DNA of 64,000 nt from an uncultured Acetatifactor sp. (GCA_910578815.1 CAJTSE010000003.1:189010-253009), one strand, 5' to 3'; counted from the first letter of the stretch, positions 1 through 9,972 are shown. Made by a program: numbers and translations. The notes: generated by a model from the letters alone, not told the origin.

Positions 1-803
1 CCATGAACAAGCGTCTGGAATGGTATATCCGTACCATGCTGACTCACTTCACCGGTGAAGAGAGCAAGTACAAGGGTATGTTTTACGGATGGGATGTGGT
101 GAATGAAGCCTGCAGCGATGGGAATCATGTATACCGTACGGACAGCGAGAACCCGGATGAGTCTCTTTCCGAGGACCGCCATGGCAGCAATTCCAGCTGG
201 TGGCATATCTACCAGAGCAACGAATATATTATCAATGCTTTTATCTACGCCAATAAGTATGCACCGGCAGATCTGGAGCTGTACTATAATGATTACAACG
301 AGTGCATGGGTACTAAGGTAGGTCATATTACGGAGCTTTTGACCGAGATCAAATCCAGAGAGGGAGAACCGGGAGTAGGCACAAGAATCACCGCAATGGG
401 GATGCAGGGACATTACAGCATGGACTCTCCCAAGTTCAATGATGTGGATTATGCCATTCGTCAGTATGCGAAGGTAGTGGGGAACGTACAGTTCTCGGAG
501 CTGGATTTGAAGGCAAGTGCGGATTATGATGGCAGCGATGAGGCGAAGGAAACGGAATACCAGAAACAGTATGCCCGTTATAAGCTGATCTATAATGTAA
601 TGCAGACGGAGAATGAGGCTGAGGATATAAATATTACCAGCATCACCTTTTGGGGAACGGCAGATCATTATTCCTGGCTCCAGAACAGCTCCAATGTGGG
701 CGGCGGCAGTACCGGAAATCTCCCCCAGTGTCCGCTCTTGTTTGACGAAAATTACCAGATCAAACCGGCGTTTTACGCTTTCACGGAAAAGAAGTTAAAC
801 TGA
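1..803 (+). CDS. Endo-1,4-beta-xylanase, GH10 (3' part only)
   Basis: This is the C-terminal part of a glycoside hydrolase family 10 xylanase, which cuts the beta-1,4-xylose backbone of xylan with retention. The gene is cut by the left window edge; the frame is open from position 3 and the first visible Met is internal. The acid/base Glu lies in WDVVNEA (codon 105-107) and the nucleophile Glu in FSELD (codon 498-500). The FWGTADHYSWL segment and the closing CPLLFDENYQIKPAFYAF strand are typical of the end of the GH10 barrel. The protein ends right after the barrel, so other modules, if any, lie upstream. It is closely similar to the GH10 domain of the large xylanase at 4212 and is followed 20 bases later by a GH43 gene, which suggests one xylan operon. 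Confidence 0.93.
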   Translation, partial: MNKRLEWYIRTMLTHFTGEESKYKGMFYGWDVVNEACSDGNHVYRTDSENPDESLSEDRHGSNSSWWHIYQSNEYIINAFIYANKYAPADLELYYNDYNECMGTKVGHITELLTEIKSREGEPGVGTRITAMGMQGHYSMDSPKFNDVDYAIRQYAKVVGNVQFSELDLKASADYDGSDEAKETEYQKQYARYKLIYNVMQTENEAEDINITSITFWGTADHYSWLQNSSNVGGGSTGNLPQCPLLFDENYQIKPAFYAFTEKKLN

Positions 804-823
804 AAAATGAAGGAGGCAGCCTT

Positions 824-2461
824 ATGACAGTCATAGCTAAAAATCCAATTTTGCCGGGATTTTATCCGGATCCTTCCATATGTGCGGTGGGAGGGGACTA
901 TTATTTGATCAATTCCACCTTTGCTTATTTTCCTGGCCTGCCTGTTCTGCACAGCAAGGATTTGGCCCACTGGGAACAGATCGGAAACGCCATGGACAGG
1001 CAGGAGCAGCTGCCCTTAAAGAATGCAGGGCATTCCAGGGGACTGTTTGCGCCGTCCATACGTTTTCATAAGGGTACCTATTATGTGGTCTGTACCAATG
1101 TTTCCTTTGGAGGAAACTATATCATAACGGCAAAAAATCCTGCGGGGCCCTGGTCTGATCCGGTTTATCTGGAGGGGGCGGACGGTATTGATCCCAGCCT
1201 GTTTTTTGATGATGACGGGAAGTGCTATTATATCGGAACGCATCCCAATCCCGAAGGCTGCCGGTACGACGGTGATTACTTTATCTGGATTCAGGAATTG
1301 GACCTTACGCAGATGAGACTGACGGGCAAGGCGCATAATGTCTGGAACGGGGCTTTGCGGGGCGTACACTGGCCTGAGGGTCCTCACCTTTATAAAAAAG
1401 ACGGTTATTACTATATCCTGCACGCCGAGGGTGGAACGGGACCGGAGCATGCAGTGAGCGTGTGCAGAAGCAAGGAGCTTTACGGTCCTTATGAGAATAA
1501 CTTCTGTAATCCCATTTTAACCCACAGGCACCTGGGCAGGAATTACCCTATCCGGTATGCAGGACACGGAGACCTGGTTAAGACGATTACAGGGGAGTGG
1601 TATATGGTGCTGCTGGCAGTGCGTCCGCTGGAAGGCTATACCACCATGGGCAGGGAGACTTTTCTGGCCAAGGTGGTGTGGGAGAATGGCTGGCCGGTAG
1701 TGAATCCCGGTGTGGGAATGCTCACGGACGAGGTGGAGATCGACCTGCCGGAGTGGGATCCAAAGGAGGATGCTGCGTTTGACACGGCGGCCAACTGTGT
1801 GCCCGGCAGCAGCCGTACCTATGATTTTACCGCTATGCAAAGGCTGGGAGACGAGTTTTTGACCCTGCGCAATCCCGGAAATGACCTCTATACATTGGAC
1901 AAAGAGGGTCTGAAGCTTTCGATGCGCACTGTAACGCTGAAGGAGAAGGACAGTCCTTCCTATATCTGTGTGAGACAGCAGCATCATGCGTTTCGTGCTT
2001 CCGCGGTTTTTCTGCCGGAGAATCTGACGGGGGGCAGGCGTGCTGGCATGGCCCTGGTACAAAACAACGAGTATCACCTACGGGTGGAGGTCTGTCGTGT
2101 AAAGCTGGGTATTGAGGCGGCGGTGATCCTTTGTGAGGGAGGAAAGGACCGGATTGTGGAAAAACAACTGCTTCCGGGAAACGCGGGAGAAACGAAAGAG
2201 GGAATAAAGCTGACGCTGGAGGTGTCCGGGCTGGAGGCTTCCGTGGGATGCGACAGGGCGGAGACGGGTCTCCTGTGCAGCCATGTAAGTATACGGGGAC
2301 TATCCACCGAGACGGCAGGCGGCTTTGTGGGTTGTACCGTGGGCATGTATGCCGTGGCGGAGAGCGACGGCAGCCAGCAGTCGGTATGCTTTAAGAGCTT
2401 CTCCTATAAGGCGGCAGAAACTGAAATCATGAACGGAATTGTGCGCGCAGTGAAGAATTGA
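824..2461 (+). CDS. GH43 beta-xylosidase / alpha-L-arabinofuranosidase, cytoplasmic
   Basis: A family 43 glycosidase of 545 residues with no signal peptide, so it probably acts inside the cell on imported xylo- or arabinoxylo-oligosaccharides. The five-bladed propeller fills about residues 5-310. The catalytic base is Asp16 in FYPDPSI, the pKa-modulating Asp is Asp123 in GIDPSLFFDDDG, and the general acid is Glu185 in HWPEGPHL. A C-terminal beta-sandwich (about 325-540), with the YICVRQQHH-type start seen in two-domain GH43 xylosidases, helps to close the active site. Start ATG 824 follows AAGGAGG. It lies 20 bases after the GH10 gene and 36 before a second GH43. Xylosidase versus arabinofuranosidase activity cannot be settled from sequence alone. 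Confidence 0.9.
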   Translation: MTVIAKNPILPGFYPDPSICAVGGDYYLINSTFAYFPGLPVLHSKDLAHWEQIGNAMDRQEQLPLKNAGHSRGLFAPSIRFHKGTYYVVCTNVSFGGNYIITAKNPAGPWSDPVYLEGADGIDPSLFFDDDGKCYYIGTHPNPEGCRYDGDYFIWIQELDLTQMRLTGKAHNVWNGALRGVHWPEGPHLYKKDGYYYILHAEGGTGPEHAVSVCRSKELYGPYENNFCNPILTHRHLGRNYPIRYAGHGDLVKTITGEWYMVLLAVRPLEGYTTMGRETFLAKVVWENGWPVVNPGVGMLTDEVEIDLPEWDPKEDAAFDTAANCVPGSSRTYDFTAMQRLGDEFLTLRNPGNDLYTLDKEGLKLSMRTVTLKEKDSPSYICVRQQHHAFRASAVFLPENLTGGRRAGMALVQNNEYHLRVEVCRVKLGIEAAVILCEGGKDRIVEKQLLPGNAGETKEGIKLTLEVSGLEASVGCDRAETGLLCSHVSIRGLSTETAGGFVGCTVGMYAVAESDGSQQSVCFKSFSYKAAETEIMNGIVRAVKN

Positions 2462-2497
2462 TACCGGCTTTGCAGGCGGAAAGGAATCGTTTACAAT

Positions 2498-4141
2498 ATG
2501 GGTGGAAGAGGAAAAAGAAAAGGTGTCTGTCTGGCGCTGGTCATGGCCTGTGTCCTGCTTTCCTCCTGCGGTGAGGAAGGACGGGACGTACCGGAGGAAT
2601 CCCTAAGTAAGGGAGATGAGGATACAGGGGATCTGTCAGGGGAACAGAAGGAGCCGGGGATCGGGGAAGACCGGGAGGCAGATGAAACAAATCAGACGTG
2701 GGAGGATATTTTTAAAAATATGAGTTATACGGAAAGCTATAAAAAATTTACGGATACAAATCCAGTCATGACTCAGCGCTTCGGGGCAGATCCCTATGGG
2801 ATGGTCTATGGGGACAGGGTATATTTTTATATGACGGCCGATGCCTTTGAATATGACGGGGCAGGAGAGATAAAGGAGAATTCTTACGGTAAAATTCAAA
2901 GTCTCAACGTGATTTCCACGGAGGATATGATGAATTTCACGGATCATGGCAGTATTGCAGTGGCCGGGGAGAACGGGGCGGCCAAATGGGCTCATAATTC
3001 CTGGGCGCCTGCTGCTGCCTGGAAGGAAATTGACGGAAAGGCAAAATTTTTCCTGTATTTTGCGGACAATGGAGGCGGGATTGGTGTGCTGGAATCTGAC
3101 AGTCCTGTTGGGCCATTTACGGATCCTCTGGGAAAGGTCCTGATCTCCAGACAGACTCCAAACTGCGCGGATGTGCTTTGGCTTTTTGATCCGGCAGTGC
3201 TGGTGGATGATGATGGCAGGGCGTATCTGTACTTTGGCGGCGGCGTGCCCGAAGGGAAGGTGGCGGATCCGGGGACGGCGCGGGTGGTGGAGCTTGGCGA
3301 GGACATGATCAGCATCAAGGGAGAACCGAAGGCCATTGACGTTCCTTATCTTTTTGAGGATTCCGGCATTCACAAGGCAGGAAACAAATATTATTACACC
3401 TATTGCACTAACTGGCAGGTGGACAGTGCAGGAACGGAAAAATACGGCATTCATAACGCCGAGATCGTGAGCCTGGAGAGCGACAGTCCCATGGGACCTT
3501 TTGTATTCAAGGAAAGAATCCTTGAGAATCCGGGTACATTCTGCGGGTTATACGGTAATAATCATCATTGTGTATTCAGCTTTCAGGATAGATGGTATAT
3601 CACTTACCACTCAAGGGTGCTGGAGAAGGCCATGGGAGTGGAGCATGGCTACCGCTGTACCAACATAGACGAATTTACCATGGGAGAGGATGGAACCATC
3701 GGTGTGATCCGTCAGACTGCTGGCGGACGGGAGCAGCTTAAGAACGTGGATCCCTACAGGGAGAACAGCGCGGTAAATATGGCCATGAACGCGGGACTTG
3801 ACACGGTGCCTCTTGACGAGGGGGGGCCGGGCGTCATGATCCTCACAGGTATTGACAGCGGTGATTACATGAAGGTGCAGGGTGTGGACTTTGGGGAAAT
3901 GGGGCCGAAGAGCCTGGAATGCCTGCTTAAGGCAAAAGCCGGGGCAGATCTTTCCTCCTGTGCGGTGAGGGTCAGCGTGGACATGCCCTGGGGAGACGTG
4001 ATAGCCGTACTGGCTCCGAAAGAAGGGGAAGACTTTGCGGCATGCAGGGCCTTGCTGGAAAAGGAGATCACCGGAGTACATGATTTATATTTTGTTTTTG
4101 CAGGCAGCGGTTATGAGATGAAATCCTGGAGATTTGAATGA
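2498..4141 (+). CDS. GH43 family lipoprotein with C-terminal CBM6-like domain
   Basis: A 547-residue surface lipoprotein: a short basic N-terminus, a hydrophobic stretch and the lipobox LLSSC with Cys24, then a charged linker to about residue 70. The GH43 propeller follows, with base Asp98 in FGADPYG, Asp231 in LFDPAVLVDDDG and acid Glu287 in LFEDSGIHK. The region after about residue 425 (ENSAVNMAMNAG onward) is a beta-sandwich like CBM6, which commonly binds xylan chains. The arrangement matches arabinoxylan arabinofuranohydrolases and exo-xylosidases, which I cannot tell apart here. It would trim xylan at the membrane surface between the secreted GH10 enzymes and the cytoplasmic GH43 encoded just upstream. 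The ribosome site is modest (AAAGGA). Confidence 0.87.
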   Translation: MGGRGKRKGVCLALVMACVLLSSCGEEGRDVPEESLSKGDEDTGDLSGEQKEPGIGEDREADETNQTWEDIFKNMSYTESYKKFTDTNPVMTQRFGADPYGMVYGDRVYFYMTADAFEYDGAGEIKENSYGKIQSLNVISTEDMMNFTDHGSIAVAGENGAAKWAHNSWAPAAAWKEIDGKAKFFLYFADNGGGIGVLESDSPVGPFTDPLGKVLISRQTPNCADVLWLFDPAVLVDDDGRAYLYFGGGVPEGKVADPGTARVVELGEDMISIKGEPKAIDVPYLFEDSGIHKAGNKYYYTYCTNWQVDSAGTEKYGIHNAEIVSLESDSPMGPFVFKERILENPGTFCGLYGNNHHCVFSFQDRWYITYHSRVLEKAMGVEHGYRCTNIDEFTMGEDGTIGVIRQTAGGREQLKNVDPYRENSAVNMAMNAGLDTVPLDEGGPGVMILTGIDSGDYMKVQGVDFGEMGPKSLECLLKAKAGADLSSCAVRVSVDMPWGDVIAVLAPKEGEDFAACRALLEKEITGVHDLYFVFAGSGYEMKSWRFE

Positions 4142-4211
4142 TAAAATGCGGCATCAAAGCGAAAAGTAATAAGGTATGTTATAAAATAAAAATAGCAAGG
4201 AGGTAATGCGA

Positions 4212-7200
4212 ATGAAAATCCGTGCGAATTTTCGACGCAGGCTGACACTGCTCATGGCAGGCTGTCTGGTGCTTGGGAGTATTCAGATGACCGGATTCCC
4301 TGTGCAGGCTTCCCAGATTGTGGGGGGCATTTTAAGTGAGGGCGGCGAAGCGGTGCCGGCGTCGGTTTCCGGCGGTGACAGTGTAAGTGCCGGGGATCCG
4401 GCCTTTACGGTCGGGGATAACAGTGGTCCGGAGGAAGAAAACAACGGTTTGGAAGCTGATGTTTTTTCAGGTGAGCCGCAAACCACTAATGCAGAGACAG
4501 GGGAGACCTATGCGGCAGAGGACTTGAACGCCTATGAGCGTTGGAGTAAAACGCCGGTGGAGCTCACAGACGGGAAGCGGGTTTTTACTTTTACAAAGCA
4601 GTATGAAGAGTATTGTCTGGATCTGCCGAAGTCTCTGGATATGGCTGATTGTGAAAGCATTATTGTCAGGACGGCAGATCAGAACGGCAGCCTCTGCCTT
4701 AAGGTTTATGGCAGCGACATGTCGAAGGAGTTAAAGCCTTATTACGGTAATTCCGGTAAAAATGAGTATACGTTTATTCCGGATTTTACCGGTAAGGCAG
4801 TTTGTATTGGCATCATGTCAGACAGTGCATCGGATACATACCCATTCACTGTACAGATCGTCAGCATTTCTTTTGTGATGAAGGACCTGCCGGGTGACGA
4901 TACAACGGTGGAAGAAAATTATGCGGCGGAGGACTTGAACGCCTATGAGCGCTGGAGTAAAACGCCGGTGGAGCTCACAGACGGGAAGCGGGTTTTTACT
5001 TTTACAAAGCAGTATGAAGAGTATTGTCTGGATCTGCCGAAGTCTCTGGATATGGCTGATTGTGAAAGCATTATTGTCAGGACGGCAGATCAGAACGGCA
5101 GCCTCTGCCTTAAGGTTTATGGCAGCGACATGTCGAAGGAGTTAAAGCCTTATTACGGTAATTCCGGTAAAAATGAGTATACGTTTATTCCGGATTTTAC
5201 CGGTAAGGCAGTTTGTATTGGCATCATGTCAGACAGTGCATCGGATACATACCCATTCACTGCTCAGATCGTCAGCATTTCATTTGTAATGAAGAATGTG
5301 CAGGATGAGGATACATCCGGTAAGAAGGTTTATTCCGGGGAGACGCTGAAAGCGTATGGGCGTTGGAATAATACGCCGGTAGAGCTCACTGACGGGAAAT
5401 TGATTCTTTCTTACAATGCGCAGTGGGATGAGTATTGCCTGGACCTGCCAGAGGCGCTGGATATGGCTGTTTGTGAGAACATCACAATTAGAACGGCGGA
5501 TCAGAATGCTGTCTTAGCGTTTAAGATCTATGACGGCGCCAAGGAATTACTAAGCGAGCCTTATTATAATAATTCCGGTAAGAACGAGTATTCCTTTGCC
5601 CCGAATTTTAAAGGGAAAGCGGCATGTATCGGTATTATGTGCAGTGATGCCAATACTGTTGATGATGCCTTTGAGAGTCCCCATACCGTTCAAATCGTCA
5701 GCATCGAGTTTACCATGAGTGGGGACGGCGAGGAAATACCCCTTGGGGATAATCTGATTCAAAATCCGAATTTTGCCGATGCGGATAACCTCGGCGTATG
5801 GGGAGCGGAACAGGGAGACTCTGTTATCACCGCCGAGAGCGCGCAGGAAGCAATTTTTGGCGACATCAAGACATACGGAAAAATTACGGATCGCGGTTCC
5901 AATTATAATTGTTTTGCTCAGGATGTCACGAATGTTGTAAAGAAGAATAAGGAATACCAGTATTCCTTCTATGTGATGCTGGATAGCGTTGCGTATACCG
6001 GACAACCGGACGAAATGCGTACCGTGCAGATGGCGCCTTTTATTACGGCGGACGGTAAGCCCAACTACAGCTGTAACCTGACCGGTGATAAGCAGAAGGT
6101 CCTGGAGCCGGGTGTGTGGACCAGATTCAGCGGAACTTTTACCCCCACCTGGACCGGTGAGCTGGACAAAGTTGTCGTTCGGATCCTGGAGCAGGGAACG
6201 GAGTACGGCAGCGGCCCCGGCGTCAAGGGTACCTATTATGTCACCGGCGTGGAGCTGCGCGAAATGATCGTGCCGGAAAAGGAGATTCAGACGGATGTCC
6301 CCAATCTGAAGGATGCCGTCAAGGCGGAGATGGGTGACGACTTTATTATGGGTGTATCCATCACGAATTCCGAGCTTTCGGACGACCTGCTTATGCAGCT
6401 TGTTACAAAGCATTTTAATGCGGTGACTTTAGGCAATGAGCTGAAGCCGGATGCCATGTTTGGCTATGCTTCCACGTGTCCGGGTACGGAAACGGCGTCT
6501 ATAAATGGACAGGAGATTCAGGTTCCGAAGCTGGATTACAGCCGTGCCGAGATGACGCTGAACGCAATTTATGACTGGAATCAGGAGCATCCGGAGGATT
6601 TCATTAAAATCCGCGGCCATGTATTGGTATGGCATTCTCAGACACCGGAATGGTTTTTCCATGAGGATTACGATGCAAATAAGCCTTATGTGGACAAGGA
6701 CACCATGAATCTGAGACTGGAATGGTATATCAAGACCGTAGCGGAGCATTTTACCGGCCCTGACAGTAAGTACAGGGATATGTTCTATGGCTGGGATGTG
6801 GTCAATGAAGCAGTCAGCGACAGCACCGGTACTTATCGCAGTGACCAGGAAAATTCCAGCTGGTGGGCAGTGTATCAGAGCAATGAATTTATTCTGAATG
6901 CTTTTACATATGCCAATAAGTATATGCCGGCGAGCGTGGAATTATATTACAATGATTATAACGAATGGTTTACCAATAAACGGAACGGTATTGTCCAGCT
7001 TTTGAAAGATGTCAAGGCGGCGGAAGGGGCCAGAATCGACGGCATGGGAATGCAGGGACATTACCAGACAGACCGTTCTCCTACCGTTGCGGAGTTTGAG
7101 GCGGCGGCGAAGGCTTACTGTGAAGTTGTAGGACAGGTTCAGATTACTGAGCTGGATATGGCGGCAAGCAGTTCTTACGATGGAACAAAGGCTACGCTGG

Positions 7201-9812
7201 AAGCGGAATATGAGAGACAGGCAAAGCGTTATCAGGAAATTTACACCTCCGTTCGTCGAATGAAGGAAGAGGGCTTTCATGTGGGCAACATTACGATCTG
7301 GGGCGTGATTGATAAAAATTCCTGGCTGCAGTCTTCCAGCTCCGTGGGAGGCGGAACCGACGGTACGAAGAAGCAGTGTCCGCTTCTCTTTGATGACAAT
7401 TATCAGGTAAAGCCCAGTTATTGGATATTTGCTGATCCGGAACCGCTGATGCCGGTGATCCATAAGCTGACAGTGATACAGACTGCGAAGGAGTCCTTTG
7501 CACATGGGCTGGAGCAGACTTACACCCGTGACGACACTGCGGTAAGCTTTGTTCCGGTCTGGAACGACAAGGGCATCTTCGTGCAGGTGAAGGTGGCAGA
7601 TGCGGTAAAGGATGCGGAGGATAAGGTGACGCTTTATCTTGCCAAGGCGGACGGAACCATTGTATCCGCAGAGTGCCTGCGCACCGATGCAGAAGAGACG
7701 GAAGGCGGTTATACGGCCGTTGTGGGAATCGAGCTGGAAAGCTCGCTGCTGAAAACGGCAGCTACGGTGGGATTTGATATTGTAGTTACCAATGGCAGCC
7801 GCAAAGCGGCATATAATGATACCACCCTTTCGCAGGCGGAAAGCAGCGAATATTTTGCGATTGCATCCTTGAAGCCTTATACTTATATCCCTATGGGTAC
7901 GGCAGAGGTGGACGGCGTGAAGGAAGACAACTGGAAGGAAGCCGTGACCGTTCCGCTGACAATCCGTCTGGGAGCTGAGGCCAGCGCAGAGGCAAGCCTT
8001 ATGTGGGACCAGGAAAACCTGTATGTGTTTGTTCAGGTCCAGGACAGCAGGCTTGATGCTTCCAGCAGTCAGGCGCATGAGAAGGATTCTCTGGAGATAT
8101 TCATTGACGAGAATAATCATAAGTCCGATGCGTATGAAGAAGACGACAAGCAGTACCGCATTAATTATCTGAATGAACAAAGCTTTAACGGGACAAAATG
8201 CAAAGAAGAAAACATTGTATCTGCGGCAAGAGAAACGGATGACGGCTATATTATAGAAGCAGCAATCAAGTGGACGGACATAAAGCCATCCGCTAATACG
8301 GAAATCGGTATCGAGCTTCAGATTAATGACGCGGCAGAGGGGCAGCGCATCGGCACTTTGAGCTGGTACGATGAATCGGGGCTGGGATGGTCATCTCCCG
8401 GTGTGTTCGGAACAGCGGTTTTGAAGGATTATATTACCATGCCGGACAAGGATGAGGCCGTGAATGCCGATGTCCTGGAGGATATTGCAGGTAATTTGGA
8501 AGAGCTGCTGGAAGATGAGTATGCGCCGGAAGAGTTTATTGCCGGGTATGCGGAAGCTTTCAGAGCATTGGCAGCAGAAAACAGGAGCAGCCTGCCTCAG
8601 GAAACTGCCAGTCTGCAGGAATTGCTTGACAGGTATGACGGGCTGATGGAAAGAGCTGCGGGTTCCAGCGTTACGGTGAACAGCACGGACGAAAGGATAC
8701 CTGCCGGCGCCGGGATCAGCGGTGCGCTGCTCAGCGTTCCGTCAGGCGAGGAAGCGCTTTTACTGATCAGCAGGAAGGAGCAGGAAGGGCTGCCGGGCCT
8801 GAGCGCTTACGGTCAGGTTTGTGCCTTTGACGTAAAACTGCTTGCGGGAACAAGAGAATTATCTCTTAAGACGCCGGTGGTTCTCTCAATACCGATTCCT
8901 GCGAATATGGCTTCGGACAGTGTGACTGTGCTGCATTTCGAGGACGGTGACAGTTCAGCTCCTAAGACGGTAGAAGCCGACTGTTTGGACGGAAAAGTAA
9001 TCTTTAAGGCGGAGCATTTCAGTACCTTTGCACTTGTCAGCGCCGGGCAAACGGCTCCTGACACGCCGGAGAATCCCGCCCCCCCTGCTGCATCGGGCGG
9101 CGCAGGAAACGGCACATATGAGGTCACCGCGGACTGGACACAGATCACAGCAGATTTAAGTAAAGAACTGTCCGCGTTGAAACCGGATGATGCCGAGGCC
9201 GGTGTACTGAATGTTATAACAGGAAGAAAACTTATCGTTCCCGCCCAGGTTCTGCAGATGATGACGGATAAGCGGATGGTGCTGAGCATGAACGTCGGGG
9301 ACGGCTTTTCCTTCAGCATTACCGGGGTGGACATTCCCGCTGACATAATAAACCGGGATCTGGATCTATCGGTATCGGATAACAGGAAAGCCGTTCCGGC
9401 GGCGGTTATTGAGAATACATGCAAGGATGCCCTGAGCTACAGGCAGCTTTCCATGTTAAACCGTGGTGACTTTGGCATGACAGTCAATATACATGTGGCT
9501 CTGGGAAAGGAGAATGCCGGCAAGTATGCAAACCTGTACCGCTATGATGCAAAAACAGGTAAACTGGTGTATGCGGGCTCTTTCAGGATAACCGATATAG
9601 GGCAGGCAATGTTCGGAGCCAGGAGGGGTGAGGACTTCGTGGTGACAGTTACGGATGCTAAGCCTCAAGGCGACTATATTGTAGTAAAAGGCGACACTCT
9701 TTGGCATATTGCAGCAAAATACAGAATTCACTTGAGGGATCTGGTTGAGGCAAATCCTCAGATTATAAACAGGGACAGGATTTATATTGGAGATCAGATC
9801 TATCTGCCGTAA
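4212..9812 (+). CDS. Giant secreted modular GH10 xylanase (repeats, CBM22-like, GH10, CBM9-like, LysM)
   Basis: A secreted endo-xylanase of 1866 residues. I prefer ATG 4212 over ATG 4206 because AAGGAGGT ends 7 bases before 4212 but touches 4206. Order: signal peptide (1-34), Ser/Gly/Glu linker, three repeats of about 137 residues starting near 100, 237 and 374, a CBM22-like module (about 510-690), the GH10 barrel (about 695-1075; acid/base Glu866 in WDVVNEA, nucleophile Glu980 in ITELD), CBM9-like sandwiches (about 1080-1405), a helical linker, two beta-rich segments, and a LysM (about 1820-1866, YIVVKGDTLWHIAAKY). LysM binds peptidoglycan, so the enzyme is probably held on the cell wall. 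The first two repeats are almost identical in DNA. The function of the repeats is not recognised; carbohydrate binding is a guess. Confidence 0.92.
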   Translation: MKIRANFRRRLTLLMAGCLVLGSIQMTGFPVQASQIVGGILSEGGEAVPASVSGGDSVSAGDPAFTVGDNSGPEEENNGLEADVFSGEPQTTNAETGETYAAEDLNAYERWSKTPVELTDGKRVFTFTKQYEEYCLDLPKSLDMADCESIIVRTADQNGSLCLKVYGSDMSKELKPYYGNSGKNEYTFIPDFTGKAVCIGIMSDSASDTYPFTVQIVSISFVMKDLPGDDTTVEENYAAEDLNAYERWSKTPVELTDGKRVFTFTKQYEEYCLDLPKSLDMADCESIIVRTADQNGSLCLKVYGSDMSKELKPYYGNSGKNEYTFIPDFTGKAVCIGIMSDSASDTYPFTAQIVSISFVMKNVQDEDTSGKKVYSGETLKAYGRWNNTPVELTDGKLILSYNAQWDEYCLDLPEALDMAVCENITIRTADQNAVLAFKIYDGAKELLSEPYYNNSGKNEYSFAPNFKGKAACIGIMCSDANTVDDAFESPHTVQIVSIEFTMSGDGEEIPLGDNLIQNPNFADADNLGVWGAEQGDSVITAESAQEAIFGDIKTYGKITDRGSNYNCFAQDVTNVVKKNKEYQYSFYVMLDSVAYTGQPDEMRTVQMAPFITADGKPNYSCNLTGDKQKVLEPGVWTRFSGTFTPTWTGELDKVVVRILEQGTEYGSGPGVKGTYYVTGVELREMIVPEKEIQTDVPNLKDAVKAEMGDDFIMGVSITNSELSDDLLMQLVTKHFNAVTLGNELKPDAMFGYASTCPGTETASINGQEIQVPKLDYSRAEMTLNAIYDWNQEHPEDFIKIRGHVLVWHSQTPEWFFHEDYDANKPYVDKDTMNLRLEWYIKTVAEHFTGPDSKYRDMFYGWDVVNEAVSDSTGTYRSDQENSSWWAVYQSNEFILNAFTYANKYMPASVELYYNDYNEWFTNKRNGIVQLLKDVKAAEGARIDGMGMQGHYQTDRSPTVAEFEAAAKAYCEVVGQVQITELDMAASSSYDGTKATLEAEYERQAKRYQEIYTSVRRMKEEGFHVGNITIWGVIDKNSWLQSSSSVGGGTDGTKKQCPLLFDDNYQVKPSYWIFADPEPLMPVIHKLTVIQTAKESFAHGLEQTYTRDDTAVSFVPVWNDKGIFVQVKVADAVKDAEDKVTLYLAKADGTIVSAECLRTDAEETEGGYTAVVGIELESSLLKTAATVGFDIVVTNGSRKAAYNDTTLSQAESSEYFAIASLKPYTYIPMGTAEVDGVKEDNWKEAVTVPLTIRLGAEASAEASLMWDQENLYVFVQVQDSRLDASSSQAHEKDSLEIFIDENNHKSDAYEEDDKQYRINYLNEQSFNGTKCKEENIVSAARETDDGYIIEAAIKWTDIKPSANTEIGIELQINDAAEGQRIGTLSWYDESGLGWSSPGVFGTAVLKDYITMPDKDEAVNADVLEDIAGNLEELLEDEYAPEEFIAGYAEAFRALAAENRSSLPQETASLQELLDRYDGLMERAAGSSVTVNSTDERIPAGAGISGALLSVPSGEEALLLISRKEQEGLPGLSAYGQVCAFDVKLLAGTRELSLKTPVVLSIPIPANMASDSVTVLHFEDGDSSAPKTVEADCLDGKVIFKAEHFSTFALVSAGQTAPDTPENPAPPAASGGAGNGTYEVTADWTQITADLSKELSALKPDDAEAGVLNVITGRKLIVPAQVLQMMTDKRMVLSMNVGDGFSFSITGVDIPADIINRDLDLSVSDNRKAVPAAVIENTCKDALSYRQLSMLNRGDFGMTVNIHVALGKENAGKYANLYRYDAKTGKLVYAGSFRITDIGQAMFGARRGEDFVVTVTDAKPQGDYIVVKGDTLWHIAAKYRIHLRDLVEANPQIINRDRIYIGDQIYLP
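4509..5298 (+). repeat. Near-identical 411-bp tandem duplication inside the xylanase gene
   Basis: Two direct copies start at 4509 and 4920 (period 411 bp, 137 codons). Over about 379 bases I see only about half a dozen differences, mostly silent. A third, diverged protein-level copy starts near 5331. The first two copies are a recent duplication or have been homogenised by recombination. Confidence 0.93.
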
Positions 9813-9831
9813 GAATCAGAAAATATGTTTA

Positions 9832-9960
9832 TTGCATGTTTACTTTTTCTTTAAAGTATGGTACTCTGTAAAAGTATGGTTTAACCGATGCCCGGCGTGA
9901 GGACACTCCGGCCGATGCTTAGTATCTGGTGGTCCATATAGAAACAAAATACAAATTTAT
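9832..9960 (+). promoter_or_regulatory. rpsO promoter and leader region
   Basis: The 160-base gap before rpsO has a weak promoter-like stretch (TTGCAT at 9832, TATGGT near 9857) and then a GC-rich leader, 9885-9935, with CCGATGC twice and GGAC/GTCC arms able to pair. S15 represses its own mRNA through leader structures in many bacteria, so an S15-binding leader is plausible; I cannot match it to a known class. Confidence 0.3.
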
Positions 9961-9972
9961 GGAGGATGAAAA

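Noticed and set aside
6942..8180. 412-codon minus-strand frame in the xylanase gene
   Set aside because: Antisense to conserved GH10 and CBM9-like coding sequence.
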